DNA of 64,000 nt from an uncultured Porphyromonadaceae bacterium (GCA_946553045.1 CAMNRO010000004.1:62001-126000), one strand, 5' to 3'; counted from the first letter of the stretch, positions 44,277 through 53,068 are shown. The notes: generated by a model from the letters alone, not told the origin. Numbers and translations are program-made.

Positions 44277-45293
44277 ATGACACAGAGTCAAAACCAGGAA
44301 AAACGGGCCAACAGAACCCTGCTCATCACCATGGCGGTGGTCGTCGTGGCTGTAGCAATCATTGCTGTGGTCGGATTCATCTTCATGAATCGCCCTGACT
44401 CTTATATAGAAGGTCAGGTGGAAGGCACAAATATCCGCATTTCGGGCAAACTCGCCGGACGTGTGCAGGAGTTCTACGTCGAAGAAGGCGACACCGTGCA
44501 TGCGGGCGACACCCTCGTGCGCATACACTCGTCGATTGTCGAGGCTCAGCTCGGACAGGCCGAGGCCATGCGCGAGATAGCCGCAGCGCAGAATAAGAAA
44601 GTGGATGCCGGCACCCGCATGCAGATTGTAAACGCCGCCGCCGACCTCCTCCGCCAGGCAGAAGCCGGAGTCACCATCACAAAGAAGACCTACGACCGCA
44701 TGGAGCGTCTCTATGCCGAAGGCGTCATCGCAGAGCAGAAGCGCGACGAGGCCAAAGCAGCCTACGACGCAGCCGTCGCTGCCCGCGACGCAGCCGCAAG
44801 CCAGCTTTCGCTCGCCAAGGCAGGCGCCCAGAAAGAAGACAAAGAATCGGCCCAGGCTATGGTGCAGGCTGCCGGAAGCGGCGTAAAGCAGGTGGAGGCC
44901 GTGCTCGAAGACAGCTATCTCACAGCGCCATTCGACGGCACCATCGACCAGATATACCCTGAAGTCGGCGAACTTGTGTCGCTCGGCGCGCCTATCATGA
45001 GCCTGCTGAGAAGCGACGACCGATGGGTTACATTCAACGTGCGCGAAGAGCTCCTCAACGAGCTTTCTATCGGCAAGGAAATCAAGGTGATGATTCCGGC
45101 CCTGGGCAAGAAGGAAATAAACGTGAAAATCTACTACGTCCGCGACATGGGCAGCTACGCTACCTGGCGCTCGACCAAATCGACCGGCAGCTACGACAGC
45201 CGCACATTCCAGATCAAGGCACGCCCGACAGAAAACGTTCCCGGCCTGCGCCCCGGCATGTCGGCAGTTTTCGAGCAGCCGGAAACTAAGTGA
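44277..45293 (+). CDS. HlyD/EmrA-type membrane fusion protein
   Basis: A 338-aa periplasmic adaptor anchored by one N-terminal helix (about residues 12-40, LITMAVVVVAVAIIAVVGFIF). The two lipoyl half-motifs (IRISGKLAGRVQEFYVEEGDTVHAGDTLVRI and YLTAPFDGTIDQIYPEVGELVSLGAPIMSLL) flank an alpha-helical hairpin of about 130 residues, and a beta-barrel domain follows. It links the inner-membrane permeases to the TolC channel. The gap to the next gene contains exact CCACTAA repeats. Cargo is unknown. Confidence 0.94.
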   Translation: MTQSQNQEKRANRTLLITMAVVVVAVAIIAVVGFIFMNRPDSYIEGQVEGTNIRISGKLAGRVQEFYVEEGDTVHAGDTLVRIHSSIVEAQLGQAEAMREIAAAQNKKVDAGTRMQIVNAAADLLRQAEAGVTITKKTYDRMERLYAEGVIAEQKRDEAKAAYDAAVAARDAAASQLSLAKAGAQKEDKESAQAMVQAAGSGVKQVEAVLEDSYLTAPFDGTIDQIYPEVGELVSLGAPIMSLLRSDDRWVTFNVREELLNELSIGKEIKVMIPALGKKEINVKIYYVRDMGSYATWRSTKSTGSYDSRTFQIKARPTENVPGLRPGMSAVFEQPETK

Positions 45294-45365
45294 GAAGTAA
45301 TAAGGAATAAGTAGTTAAGTAGTAAGTGCACCCCCACTAACCACTAACCACTAACCACTAACCAC
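45289..45365. repeat. Degenerate AGTAGTTA arm and four exact CCACTAA repeats
   Basis: After the HlyD stop come AAGTAATAAGGAATAAGTAGTTAAGTAGTAAGTG words. Then CCACTAA occurs four times in tandem without change (45334-45361). The second block is approximately the reverse complement of the first. Confidence 0.85.
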
Positions 45366-45371
45366 CGACGA

Positions 45372-46532
45372 ATGAACAGCTTCTTTTCAGGCATCAGGCG
45401 GGAAATACACCGCATGTGTTCGCGGAAGATGTATATCTTCGGCATGGTCATCGTGCCGATTTTCACTGTCGTATTCTTCCTCGACCTCCTCTCGCCGGGA
45501 CTTCCCGAGCATGTGCCGACTGCTGTGGTCGACCTCGACCACTCGACGATGAGCCGCAGCGTCACCCGCTCGCTCCGCGCCCTGCAGCTCCTCGACATAT
45601 GCAAAGATGCCGAAAGCTACGACCAGGCCCTCGATCAGGTTCGCGCCGGAGAGACGTTCGGTTTCTTCGTCATTCCGGCGAATTTCGAGAAAGACGCCCT
45701 CGGCGGCAACACGCCAACGCTCGAGTACTACACCAACATGACCTACTTCGTGCCCGGCACACTGTCGTTCAAGGGCTTCAAGACCGTTGCCGTGGCTACG
45801 GCGGGCGGAGTGGTGCAGCAGACCCTCGTCAGCATGGGGGTCGACCCGCAGAACGTTGCCTCGATTATTCAGCCCGTTGTCATCGACCAGTTTCCGCTCA
45901 ACAATCCGTGGATGAACTACTCGTACTACCTCACGCCGTCGTTCTCCATGGCAACCCTGGCACTGATGATTATGCTCATGACCGTCTTCTCCATAACCAT
46001 GGAGATTAAAGACGGCACATCGCCCAGCTGGCTCGCCACAAACGGCGGAAGCATGCTGCAGGCCATCGTCACCAAGCTTTTGCCCCAGACTGTTGTTTTC
46101 ATGGCCGTGAGCCTCTTCATGCTCTGGCTCATGTTCGGGTTCTCTGCCTTCCCCATGAACGGAAGCCTCTTCTGGCTCATCGTGGCTACCTTCCTGCTCG
46201 TCACCGCCTCGCAGGGCTTCGCCGTGTTCGTGTGCTCGGTCGTGCCCAACCCGCGCCTCTCGTTCAGCCTCTGCGCGCTCTTCGGCATTCTGTCGTTCTC
46301 CTTCACAGGCTTCTCCTTCCCGGTGCAGAGCATGTACGGCGGCCTGGCCGTCTTCAGCTGGCTCGCCCCGATACGCTACTGGTTCCTCATCTACATCAAC
46401 GAGGGCCTCGACGGCGTCGGCCTGTACTATTCGCGTTTCTACTTCGTGGCGCTCATTCTGTTCCCCTTCGTGGCCTGCGTGCTGCTGAAACGCCTCCGCA
46501 AAGCATGTCTCAACCCCGTTTATGTTCCATAG
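45372..46532 (+). CDS. ABC-2 type exporter permease, subunit 1
   Basis: A 386-aa inner-membrane permease of the ABC-2 (YhhJ/YbhR-like) type. One helix near residue 20-40 is followed by a large periplasmic domain (about 45-175: VPTAVVDLDHSTMSRSVTRSL) and a bundle of five to six helices (about 195-380). The layout is that of TolC-linked exporters. It overlaps or nearly touches the next permease gene. No ATP-binding protein is encoded in the operon or nearby, so the pair either borrows an ATPase or works differently. Confidence 0.9.
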   Translation: MNSFFSGIRREIHRMCSRKMYIFGMVIVPIFTVVFFLDLLSPGLPEHVPTAVVDLDHSTMSRSVTRSLRALQLLDICKDAESYDQALDQVRAGETFGFFVIPANFEKDALGGNTPTLEYYTNMTYFVPGTLSFKGFKTVAVATAGGVVQQTLVSMGVDPQNVASIIQPVVIDQFPLNNPWMNYSYYLTPSFSMATLALMIMLMTVFSITMEIKDGTSPSWLATNGGSMLQAIVTKLLPQTVVFMAVSLFMLWLMFGFSAFPMNGSLFWLIVATFLLVTASQGFAVFVCSVVPNPRLSFSLCALFGILSFSFTGFSFPVQSMYGGLAVFSWLAPIRYWFLIYINEGLDGVGLYYSRFYFVALILFPFVACVLLKRLRKACLNPVYVP

Positions 46533-47721
46533 TATGAATGCATTCAGCTACATCAGGAATTGGTTCGCCGCTCTGGGGCGCGTATTCCGCCGCGAGCTGC
46601 GGCATATCATCAAAGACCCCGGAGTGCTTCTGTTCTTCATAGCGCTGCCGCTGGCCTATCCGGTTGTCTATACTCTCATCTACAACCCCGAGGTGGTCCG
46701 CAAGCTGCCCGTGGCCGTCGTAGACGAATCCATGACCGCGGCCTCGCGCGACTTCGTCCGCAAAGCCTCCGCCTCGCCCTCGATAGAAATATATGCCTAC
46801 TGCCCCAACATGGCCGACGCCCGCGCTCTCATGGCCGAAGGCAAGGTCTTCGGCATCATGCAGATTCCGGCAAGCTATGCCAAAAAACTCGGAAACGGAG
46901 AGCAGGCTCATGTCGAGTTCTATGCGGAAATGAGCCTCCTGCTGCGCTACCGCACCCTCGTTGCCGCCCTCACCGACCTGCAGATAGAGATGATTTCGGA
47001 AATCACAGGCGAAAAGATACAGATGGCGGGGCTGCAGTCGCTCGCCGGCGACGCCTCGGCGCCCGTCAAAAGCGAGAGCAACTTCCTGGGCGACACCGAG
47101 CAGGGATTCGCCTCCTTCGTCATTCCCGGCATTGTCATTCTCATACTACAGCAGAGCATGATACTCGGCATAACACTACTCGGAGGAACCTCGCGCGAAC
47201 GCCGACGCCGCAACGGCGGCATAGACCCGCAGGAGGTGCCGAACGTGCCCGTATCGGCAACCATATGGGGCAAAGCGCTATGCTACACCGTATTCTACAT
47301 TCCGATGACGGTCTATATACTCCGTTTCATTCCCGAAATGTTCAATCTGCCGCACTACGGAAACCCCGTCGACTACTATCTCTTCATCTTCCCGCTCCTC
47401 CTGGCCACGGCATTCCTCGGCCTCACACTCAACTACTTCATGAAGCAGCGCGAGAGCGCCTTCATCATCATAGTATTCACATCGGTGGTATTCCTCTTCC
47501 TCTCGGGTCTCACATGGCCGCGCTATGCAATGAGCGCCCTCTGGACATGGGCCGGCAACTGCGTGCCCGCCGTATGGGGCGTAGAAGGCTTCATTCGCAT
47601 CAACAGCAACGCCGCAGCCCTCTCCGAAGTCGCCCACGAATACACCGCCCTCTGGCTCCTCACCGCCGCATACATGCTCACCGCATTACTCGCAACTTCG
47701 TTGCTCCGTAAGCAGAATTAA
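46522..47721 (+). CDS. ABC-2 type exporter permease, subunit 2
   Basis: A 399-aa paralogue of the preceding permease with the same plan: helix near 30-55 (VLLFFIALPLAYPVVYTLIY), periplasmic domain (KLPVAVVDESMTAASRDFVRKAS), then a multi-helix membrane domain with LGITLLGGTSRERRRRNGG in a cytoplasmic loop. The track start (46522) overlaps the previous gene by 11 bases; ATG 46534, one base past the stop, is equally likely. Together with TolC and HlyD this gives a complete envelope-spanning path without an ATPase. Its stop TAA lies inside the following inverted repeat. Confidence 0.9.
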   Translation: MFHSMNAFSYIRNWFAALGRVFRRELRHIIKDPGVLLFFIALPLAYPVVYTLIYNPEVVRKLPVAVVDESMTAASRDFVRKASASPSIEIYAYCPNMADARALMAEGKVFGIMQIPASYAKKLGNGEQAHVEFYAEMSLLLRYRTLVAALTDLQIEMISEITGEKIQMAGLQSLAGDASAPVKSESNFLGDTEQGFASFVIPGIVILILQQSMILGITLLGGTSRERRRRNGGIDPQEVPNVPVSATIWGKALCYTVFYIPMTVYILRFIPEMFNLPHYGNPVDYYLFIFPLLLATAFLGLTLNYFMKQRESAFIIIVFTSVVFLFLSGLTWPRYAMSALWTWAGNCVPAVWGVEGFIRINSNAAALSEVAHEYTALWLLTAAYMLTALLATSLLRKQN

Positions 47722-47825
47722 TAATTAATAATTTATAATGTAGAATTAATAATACTTCTTACTTTAATATACTCCTCTTTTCCTGCCAATCAACATCAAA
47801 TTATTCATTATTAATTATTAATTCT
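47714..47825. repeat. 19-bp perfect inverted repeat between permease and flippase genes
   Basis: AGAATTAATAATTAATAAT (47714-47732) is exactly complementary to 47807-47825. The left arm holds the permease stop codon; the right arm ends 11 bases before the flippase ATG. The middle is AT-rich without other structure. Confidence 0.92.
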
Positions 47826-47836
47826 CAATTATTGCA

Positions 47837-49351
47837 ATGGCTGGAGTCAAAGGTCTTATGAAGGACACGGCAATCTACGGGGTCAGCTCGATTATCGGGC
47901 GATTCCTCAACTGGCTGCTCGTGCCGCTCTACACCATCATGTTTCCCGTGGCAGACTACGGCGTCGTCACACTGGTCTACTCCGTGGTGGCCCTCGCCAT
48001 GGTCGTGCTCACCTACGGCCTCGAGACCGGATTCTTCCGCTTCGCCAACCACGAACGCTGGAAAGACCCGATGGAAGTCTACTCAACATGCCTCATATCG
48101 CTGGCTGTGACATCGACCGCCTTCGTAGCCCTCGTAGCCGCCTTTATCAGACCGGCCACACACTGGCTCGAATGCGACGGACACCCCTCCTTCGTGCTCA
48201 TGATGGCCGTCTGCGTGGCTCTCGACGCCTTCCTGGCCATTCCGTTCAGCTACCTGCGCTTCGCCAAGCGCCCGCTGCGCTTCGCCACCATACGCCTTGT
48301 CAATATTGGCGTAAACATAGGCCTCAACCTCTTCTTTATCCTCCTCTGCCCCTGGCTGATGAAACACGCACCCGCAACGGTCGGCTGGTTCTACCGCCCC
48401 GACTTCGGCATCGGCTACATCTTCCTTGCCAACCTCATAGCATCCGTGGTAAACCTTGCCATGATGACACCCGAGCTGCGCGGATTCCCCTGGAAATTCA
48501 ACCGTCGCCTCTGGCGCGAAATCCTCGGCTACTCCGCCCCACTGCTTGTGCTGGGTGTGGCCGGAATCATGAACCAGACCATCGACAAAATAATGTTTCC
48601 GAGCCTGGTCGCCGACCCTGCCGACGCCATGTACCAGCTCGGTATCTATGGCGCCAACTACAAGATAGCCGTCGTCCTGCTGGTTTTCCTCCAGGCATTC
48701 CGCTTCGCCTACGAGCCATTCATATTCGCACGCAGCAAAGACGCCGGCGAGAGCAAATTCCAGGCCTACCGCGACGCCATGAAATACTTCGTGGCCTTCG
48801 CCCTGCTCATATACCTCGGCGTGATGTTCTACCTCGACTTCGTGCGCTACCTCATATCTCCGCGCTACTTCAGCGGTCTCGCCGTCGTGCCCGTGGTGAT
48901 GATGGGCGAACTCTTCTTCGGAATATTCTTCAACCTCTCGGTGTGGTATAAGCTCACCGACCGCACGGTCTACGGCATGTGGTTCTCACTCGCCGGCCTG
49001 GCCGTGACAGTGGTGCTCAATGTCATTCTGGTGCCCCGCATCGGCTACATGGGCTGCGCCATAGGCTGCCTCGGAAGCTACGGCACCATGATGCTCGCAA
49101 GCTACTTCATCGGCAACCGGAAATACCCCATAGGCTACCCGACAGGCCGCATTCTGTCCTACTTCGCCGTCGCCGCCGTGCTCTACGCCGCAGGCGTCTA
49201 CGGTGTCGCCGCCCTCGGGCTGCACACGGCCGTCGAATGCGCCATACGCCTGGTGCTCCTGGCCATCTTCGTGGCATACTTCGTCAGAATCGAGGGCATA
49301 ACACTCAAATCGCTCGCCGGGCCCCTGGCCTCACGTCTGCACCGCCGATGA
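47837..49351 (+). CDS. Wzx-like oligosaccharide flippase (MOP superfamily)
   Basis: A 504-aa inner-membrane protein with 12-14 helices of the MOP exporter superfamily, polysaccharide transporter branch. It probably flips lipid-linked oligosaccharides for capsule, LPS or exopolysaccharide. Typical segments are MAGVKGLMKDTAIYGVSSIIGRFLNWLLVPLYT, VLGVAGIMNQTIDKIMFPSL near 240-260, and ALLIYLGVMFYLDFVRYLISPRYFSG near 320-345. Its stop overlaps the start of the GT4 gene as ATGA, which supports a glycan role. No wider glycan cluster surrounds the pair. Confidence 0.92.
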   Translation: MAGVKGLMKDTAIYGVSSIIGRFLNWLLVPLYTIMFPVADYGVVTLVYSVVALAMVVLTYGLETGFFRFANHERWKDPMEVYSTCLISLAVTSTAFVALVAAFIRPATHWLECDGHPSFVLMMAVCVALDAFLAIPFSYLRFAKRPLRFATIRLVNIGVNIGLNLFFILLCPWLMKHAPATVGWFYRPDFGIGYIFLANLIASVVNLAMMTPELRGFPWKFNRRLWREILGYSAPLLVLGVAGIMNQTIDKIMFPSLVADPADAMYQLGIYGANYKIAVVLLVFLQAFRFAYEPFIFARSKDAGESKFQAYRDAMKYFVAFALLIYLGVMFYLDFVRYLISPRYFSGLAVVPVVMMGELFFGIFFNLSVWYKLTDRTVYGMWFSLAGLAVTVVLNVILVPRIGYMGCAIGCLGSYGTMMLASYFIGNRKYPIGYPTGRILSYFAVAAVLYAAGVYGVAALGLHTAVECAIRLVLLAIFVAYFVRIEGITLKSLAGPLASRLHRR

Positions 49352-50595
49352 AAATAGCCATAATAAACCACAGCGACAGCCGCGGCGGCGCCTCCGTGGT
49401 GAGCATGCGCCTCATGAAGGCCCTTGCCGCCGAGGGCGCAGATGTGTCGATGACCGTGGTCCACAAGGCAGGCAACGACCCCGCCGTGCACACCGCCGCC
49501 TCGCCTCTGAGATGCAAGATACCCTTCCTCCTCGAGCACATGCGCATTTTCGCCGCCAACGGCTTCACCAGACGCGACCTATTCGCCGTATCAATTGCTT
49601 CCGACGGCCTGACGCTGTCGGCACTGCCGCAAGTGGAGCAGGCCGATGTCGTAATGCTCAATTGGGTCAACCAGGGCATGCTCGACTTCGGCGAAATCCT
49701 CCACATGATTCAGGCGGGCAAGACGGTGATATGGACCATGCACGACATGTGGAACCTCACCGGAATCTGCCACCATGCCGGCACATGCACACGCTACCGC
49801 CTGACACCGGGCTGCGGAAACTGCCCCCTACTCCACAAGCGCGCCGCCGAAAACGATCTCTCGCGCCGCACGTGGGAGCTCAAACGCGCCCTCTACAGCA
49901 CCGATGGCATCACCTTCGTGGCCGTAAGCTCCTGGCTGGAGCGCAAATGCGCCGAAAGCTCGGCTATGAAAGGCTGTTTCGTGAAAGTGATACCGAATGC
50001 TTTTCCCGTCGAAGAGTTCTACATAGCTCCGCGCCGCAGCCGCGCCGGAATGGGCCTGCCCGAAGATAAAAAACTGATAGTGATGGGAGCCGCACGCCTC
50101 GACGACCCCGTGAAAGGCCTCGACCTCGCCGTCGAAGCCCTCAACCGCCTGGCCGATAGCGGCCGCACCGACGCTCACGCCGTGTTTTTCGGCGCCATAC
50201 GCGACCCTCACGCCCTCGACGGCCTCCGCCTGCCATACACGGCCCTCGGCCCCGTCGCCGACAAGGACTTCCTGCACGAACTCTACGCACAGGCCTCTGC
50301 CGTGCTCTCGTCATCGCTCTACGAAACCCTGCCAGGCACCCTAATCGAAGGCCAGGCCGCAGGCTGCTTCCCCGTAAGCTTCGGCGAAGGCGGACAGGCC
50401 GATATAATCGAGCATGGCCGCACAGGCTACATTGCCCGCTACCGCGACACCGCCGACCTCGCCCACGGCCTCACAATAGCCCTCGACGGCCTTTTCGACC
50501 CCGCACTGCTGCGCGAGTCTGTCGAAAAACGATTCAGCGCCCGCGCCGTCGCCCGACGGTATCTGAATCTGATTGAGGCTGAAATGAACATTTGA
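49348..50595 (+). CDS. GT4-type glycosyltransferase
   Basis: A 415-aa cytoplasmic GT-B glycosyltransferase of family 4 type, likely adding a sugar to a lipid-linked glycan. ATG 49348 overlaps the flippase stop; the track's 48979 start is within the flippase in another frame. The N-terminal MKIAIINHSDSRGGASVVSMRLMKAL is a GT-B Rossmann start. Acceptor-side segments include HDMWNLTGICHHAGTC with a Cys-rich loop (CTRYRLTPGCGNCPLLH). The donor side has LDDPVKGLDLAVEALNRL and SSSLYETLPGTLIEGQAAGCFPVSFGEGGQADII, with the family E-x7-E motif. Sugar specificity is unknown. Confidence 0.92.
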   Translation: MKIAIINHSDSRGGASVVSMRLMKALAAEGADVSMTVVHKAGNDPAVHTAASPLRCKIPFLLEHMRIFAANGFTRRDLFAVSIASDGLTLSALPQVEQADVVMLNWVNQGMLDFGEILHMIQAGKTVIWTMHDMWNLTGICHHAGTCTRYRLTPGCGNCPLLHKRAAENDLSRRTWELKRALYSTDGITFVAVSSWLERKCAESSAMKGCFVKVIPNAFPVEEFYIAPRRSRAGMGLPEDKKLIVMGAARLDDPVKGLDLAVEALNRLADSGRTDAHAVFFGAIRDPHALDGLRLPYTALGPVADKDFLHELYAQASAVLSSSLYETLPGTLIEGQAAGCFPVSFGEGGQADIIEHGRTGYIARYRDTADLAHGLTIALDGLFDPALLRESVEKRFSARAVARRYLNLIEAEMNI

Positions 50596-50601
50596 CCATT
50601 C

Positions 50602-50642
50602 CGTTTGTTTTAGAAAGTAGACTACTAACCAAAAAACAAACG
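50602..50642. repeat. 10-bp inverted repeat before rubrerythrin
   Basis: CGTTTGTTTT (50602-50611) and AAAACAAACG (50633-50642) are exact reverse complements, one just after the GT4 stop and one 2 bases before the rubrerythrin ATG. It could be an operator for an oxidative-stress regulator or another member of the gap repeats. Confidence 0.7.
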
Positions 50643-50644
50643 AA

Positions 50645-51226
50645 ATGGAAACAAAAAGCATAAAAGGCACTCGTACCGAACACAATCTTCTCGCTTCATT
50701 CGCCGGCGAAAGCCAGGCCCGTTCGCGCTATACCCTCTTCGCCGAAAAGGCTAAGGAAGAGGGCTACGAACAGATTGCAGCAGTGTTCCTCGAGACAGCC
50801 GAACAGGAACTGAGCCACGCGCGCATGTTCTTCAACCTCCTCGAAGGCGGCACTGTCGAAATCCACGCCGCCTACCCCGCCGGCGTCGTTGCCGACACCA
50901 AGACCAACCTTGCCGAAGCCGCTGCCGGCGAACGCGAGGAATGGGGCGAACTCTACGAAAACTTCGCGCAGATTGCCCAGGAAGAAGGCTTCCCGCAGAT
51001 TGCCAACACATACCGCCTTATCGCCAAGGTCGAGCAGATGCACGAAGCCCGCTACATCAAACTGATGGAGCGCCTCGAGACGGGCACCGAATTCGAAGAA
51101 GCCGAACCCGTCGAATGGATGTGCCGTCAGTGCGGTTTCACCATCACCGCCAAAGCAGCCCCCAAACGCTGCCCCGTCTGCGGCCGCGACCAGGCCTGGT
51201 TCCAGCGCAAAGCCAATAATTATTGA
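50645..51226 (+). CDS. Rubrerythrin
   Basis: A 193-aa peroxide-reducing protein that protects anaerobes from hydrogen peroxide in the cytoplasm. The N-terminal ferritin-like four-helix domain has the di-iron ligands in NLLASFAGESQARSRY, ETAEQELSHARMF and AKVEQMHEARY. The C-terminal rubredoxin-like domain binds one iron through CRQC and CPVC. Length and motifs are those of a standard rubrerythrin. It is the last plus-strand gene before a converging SusF-like gene. The gap downstream carries degenerate repeats and copy 2 of the three-hairpin element. Confidence 0.97.
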   Translation: METKSIKGTRTEHNLLASFAGESQARSRYTLFAEKAKEEGYEQIAAVFLETAEQELSHARMFFNLLEGGTVEIHAAYPAGVVADTKTNLAEAAAGEREEWGELYENFAQIAQEEGFPQIANTYRLIAKVEQMHEARYIKLMERLETGTEFEEAEPVEWMCRQCGFTITAKAAPKRCPVCGRDQAWFQRKANNY

Positions 51227-51300
51227 GCTATTAGGCTGTTGGGCAGTTGGGCTAACGGGCTGACAAGCGATTGGGCTGGCGGCCCGCAGGGCAAGCCGGC
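51227..51300 (+). repeat. GGGCTG-word arm after rubrerythrin
   Basis: GAGCTATTAGGCTGTTGGGCAGTTGGGCTAACGGGCTGAC follows the stop immediately. The words match those after the GT2 stop (minus strand of 17063-17136: GAGCTATTGAGCTGACGGGCTGAC), so two distant genes carry the same kind of tail in the sense direction. Confidence 0.75.
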
Positions 51301-51309
51301 CCACGGGCG

Positions 51310-51416
51310 AAGCGCGGAGCGCTTCAACATTCACACAGCCTGGGGTTTGGGCGCTGCAAGCGTCCATACCCCAGGTTTTTATGCACCCCGCCCCCTCCCA
51401 ACCGCTTTAGCGGTTG
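51310..51416 (+). ncRNA. Three-hairpin dispersed element, copy 2
   Basis: GAAGCGC-gga-GCGCTTC (51310-51326), CCTGGGGT...ACCCCAGG (51340-51376) with inner CGCT-gca-AGCG, and AACCGC-TTTA-GCGGTT (51401-51416). Compared with copy 1, the central stem changes TA to GG on one side and TA to CC on the other, keeping pairing. Linker words ATTCACA, TTTGGGCG, CATACC and GCGGTTGAATAA are kept. Confidence 0.6.
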
Positions 51417-51439
51417 AATAACACTACTATCAAATAATC

Positions 51440-51510
51440 CCCTCCTGTCCTCCCAATCTCCTAACAGCCCACCCTCCTAATATCCTAACCTCCTATCCTC
51501 CTGACTTCCT
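51440..51510 (-). repeat. TTAGGAGG-word arm after the SusF-like gene
   Basis: On the minus strand, beyond the terminator, the words TTAGGAAGTCAGGAGGATAGGAGGTTAGGATATTAGGAGG run downstream of the SusF-like stop. They are the same vocabulary as after tolC (44123-44178), again in sense orientation. Confidence 0.75.
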
Positions 51511-51557
51511 AAAAAAAAGCGGCGTCCGCGGTCCCTTTCGGGGATTACGGACGCCGT
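51511..51557 (-). terminator. Terminator of the SusCDEF-like operon
   Basis: CGGCGTCCG and CGGACGCCG form a 9-bp stem with an inner TCCC/GGGA pairing; on the minus strand it is followed by eight Ts. Confidence 0.9.
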
Positions 51558-51577
51558 TCTTGCATGGAGAAATTATA

Positions 51578-53068
51578 TTATTTCTTGACCATTGTCGCGG
51601 TGTAGGGGATAGTGCCGAGATTGAGAGTTATCTCGTATGTGCCGTCGGCATCGCATACAAGGTTGGCCGGATTGCCGAAGCCGGTGAGGTTCTGCAGATT
51701 GCCGCCCAGGTTGATATCCCATCCGTTGTTCATGCGGAACTTCCAGGCATTGCCGGCGCTCATTGTCACAGTCGCCTTCCAGGTGAGATTGTCGTCCGAC
51801 GGAGTCATCGGCTCGGAAGCGGCCCAGCCGTTGAAATCGCCAATGAGGCCTACAGTGCTGATAGCGGTCACACTCAGGTCGCGGGTGCTGTAGTTGAGGC
51901 TGATGAAATAGAGACCGGGAGCGGGAACCTTGATATTGTTGCCGCCGTTAGCCTTGCCTGTTGCCGACAGAACGCCGGTATCGGGATTGGTCTTGAACTC
52001 GAGAGCCTCGCCCACGCCGAAGTCGCCGTTCCACGCATTTGTGGGGCTGAACTTGAACTCGGGCTGGTCGGCACCGTAGAGGTTGGCATATCCGGCATAG
52101 TTGGTGTAGTTTTCTGTCCACATCACCATGGCGAACTGGCCGTTGTTCCAGCTGGTGCCGTTCACACCGTTGCCGGCGAGCCAGAAGTTGGGAATAGCCT
52201 GCTTATACTCGTAGGTGAGATTGTCCATATCGATACGGAATTCGACAGGGCCGGAGAGTTTCATGAAACCGGCAGCCTGAGTCTCGGCAGGGTCAAGAGC
52301 ACCTTTTGCACTGTTCTTGTCGGCCTCGGTCACACCGATGATAGACGAGAAATCAGAGTTAGTGAAGTAGTTTTCGCCAAAAATCTTCCAGTAAATGCCT
52401 TCACCGACTGTTGCGGCGCTGAGATTGAGAATCTGGCTGAACACGGGGTCGTCGTACACATTGTTGTCGCTGTGTGTGAACTCCGAGCTGTTGGCCTGAT
52501 TCCAGTCGTTGCCGTCGGCCGACCACATGAAGTAGTACTTCTGGTCGATAAAGCGCGGGGCTTCAGTTACGACAGTAAGCTTGGTCGGGCCAAAGAACTT
52601 GTCGGGGCCGCCGAGCACAATGCTCTCGTTGCCCTTGACGGCACTCACATTATAGCGCAGCCAGAGCGCTGTCTCGACAGGATTCTTGCTTATATTCTCG
52701 CGCACGCCTTCGTTAAGGGCGACAGGGTCTACAGCGAATTTATCGCCGCTGACAACGACAGGCACCGTAAAGAAGCTCGAGAAAGACTCGTCGGTGCTTA
52801 CCTGGGCGCTTGCACCGAAGCCGTAGCCTTCAGGCCAGCCTTCGGCGGCAGTAGCAACAGCGACAGGCACATTCTCGCCCTTGCTGATATATGTGGCAAG
52901 CTGGGCCACTGCGGGCATGTCGGCGGGGGCTGCGACGGTCACCTGGTCGGGACCGGCGGCGGGCAGTTCGGGATTGACAACGGGAATACCTGTGCCGAGT
53001 TCTACATCGTCGCAGGCCGCGAAGCCAAGAGCCAGAGCCAATATGGGAAGTATTGTATATTTCTTCAT
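51578..53068 (-). CDS. SusF/SusE-like surface glycan-binding lipoprotein
   Basis: A 496-aa outer-membrane lipoprotein (MKKYTILPILALALGFAAC, lipobox GFAAC). The C-terminal ~100 residues (STVGLIGDFNGWAASEPMTPSDDNLTWKATVTM...NAWKFRMNNGWDINLGG) are a starch-binding domain of the SusE/SusF kind, with GDFNGW typical of these modules. An unusual N-terminal and central beta region contains several aromatic residues. It is the last gene of a SusC-SusD-SusE-SusF-like locus, so it probably captures alpha-glucan or related glycan at the surface. The start follows a gap with a 12-bp inverted repeat. Confidence 0.87.
   Translation of the reverse strand: MKKYTILPILALALGFAACDDVELGTGIPVVNPELPAAGPDQVTVAAPADMPAVAQLATYISKGENVPVAVATAAEGWPEGYGFGASAQVSTDESFSSFFTVPVVVSGDKFAVDPVALNEGVRENISKNPVETALWLRYNVSAVKGNESIVLGGPDKFFGPTKLTVVTEAPRFIDQKYYFMWSADGNDWNQANSSEFTHSDNNVYDDPVFSQILNLSAATVGEGIYWKIFGENYFTNSDFSSIIGVTEADKNSAKGALDPAETQAAGFMKLSGPVEFRIDMDNLTYEYKQAIPNFWLAGNGVNGTSWNNGQFAMVMWTENYTNYAGYANLYGADQPEFKFSPTNAWNGDFGVGEALEFKTNPDTGVLSATGKANGGNNIKVPAPGLYFISLNYSTRDLSVTAISTVGLIGDFNGWAASEPMTPSDDNLTWKATVTMSAGNAWKFRMNNGWDINLGGNLQNLTGFGNPANLVCDADGTYEITLNLGTIPYTATMVKK

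Noticed and set aside
48979-49347. Upstream extension of the GT4 ORF
   Set aside because: Overlaps the flippase gene out of frame; ATG 49348 gives the normal GT-B start and ATGA overlap.
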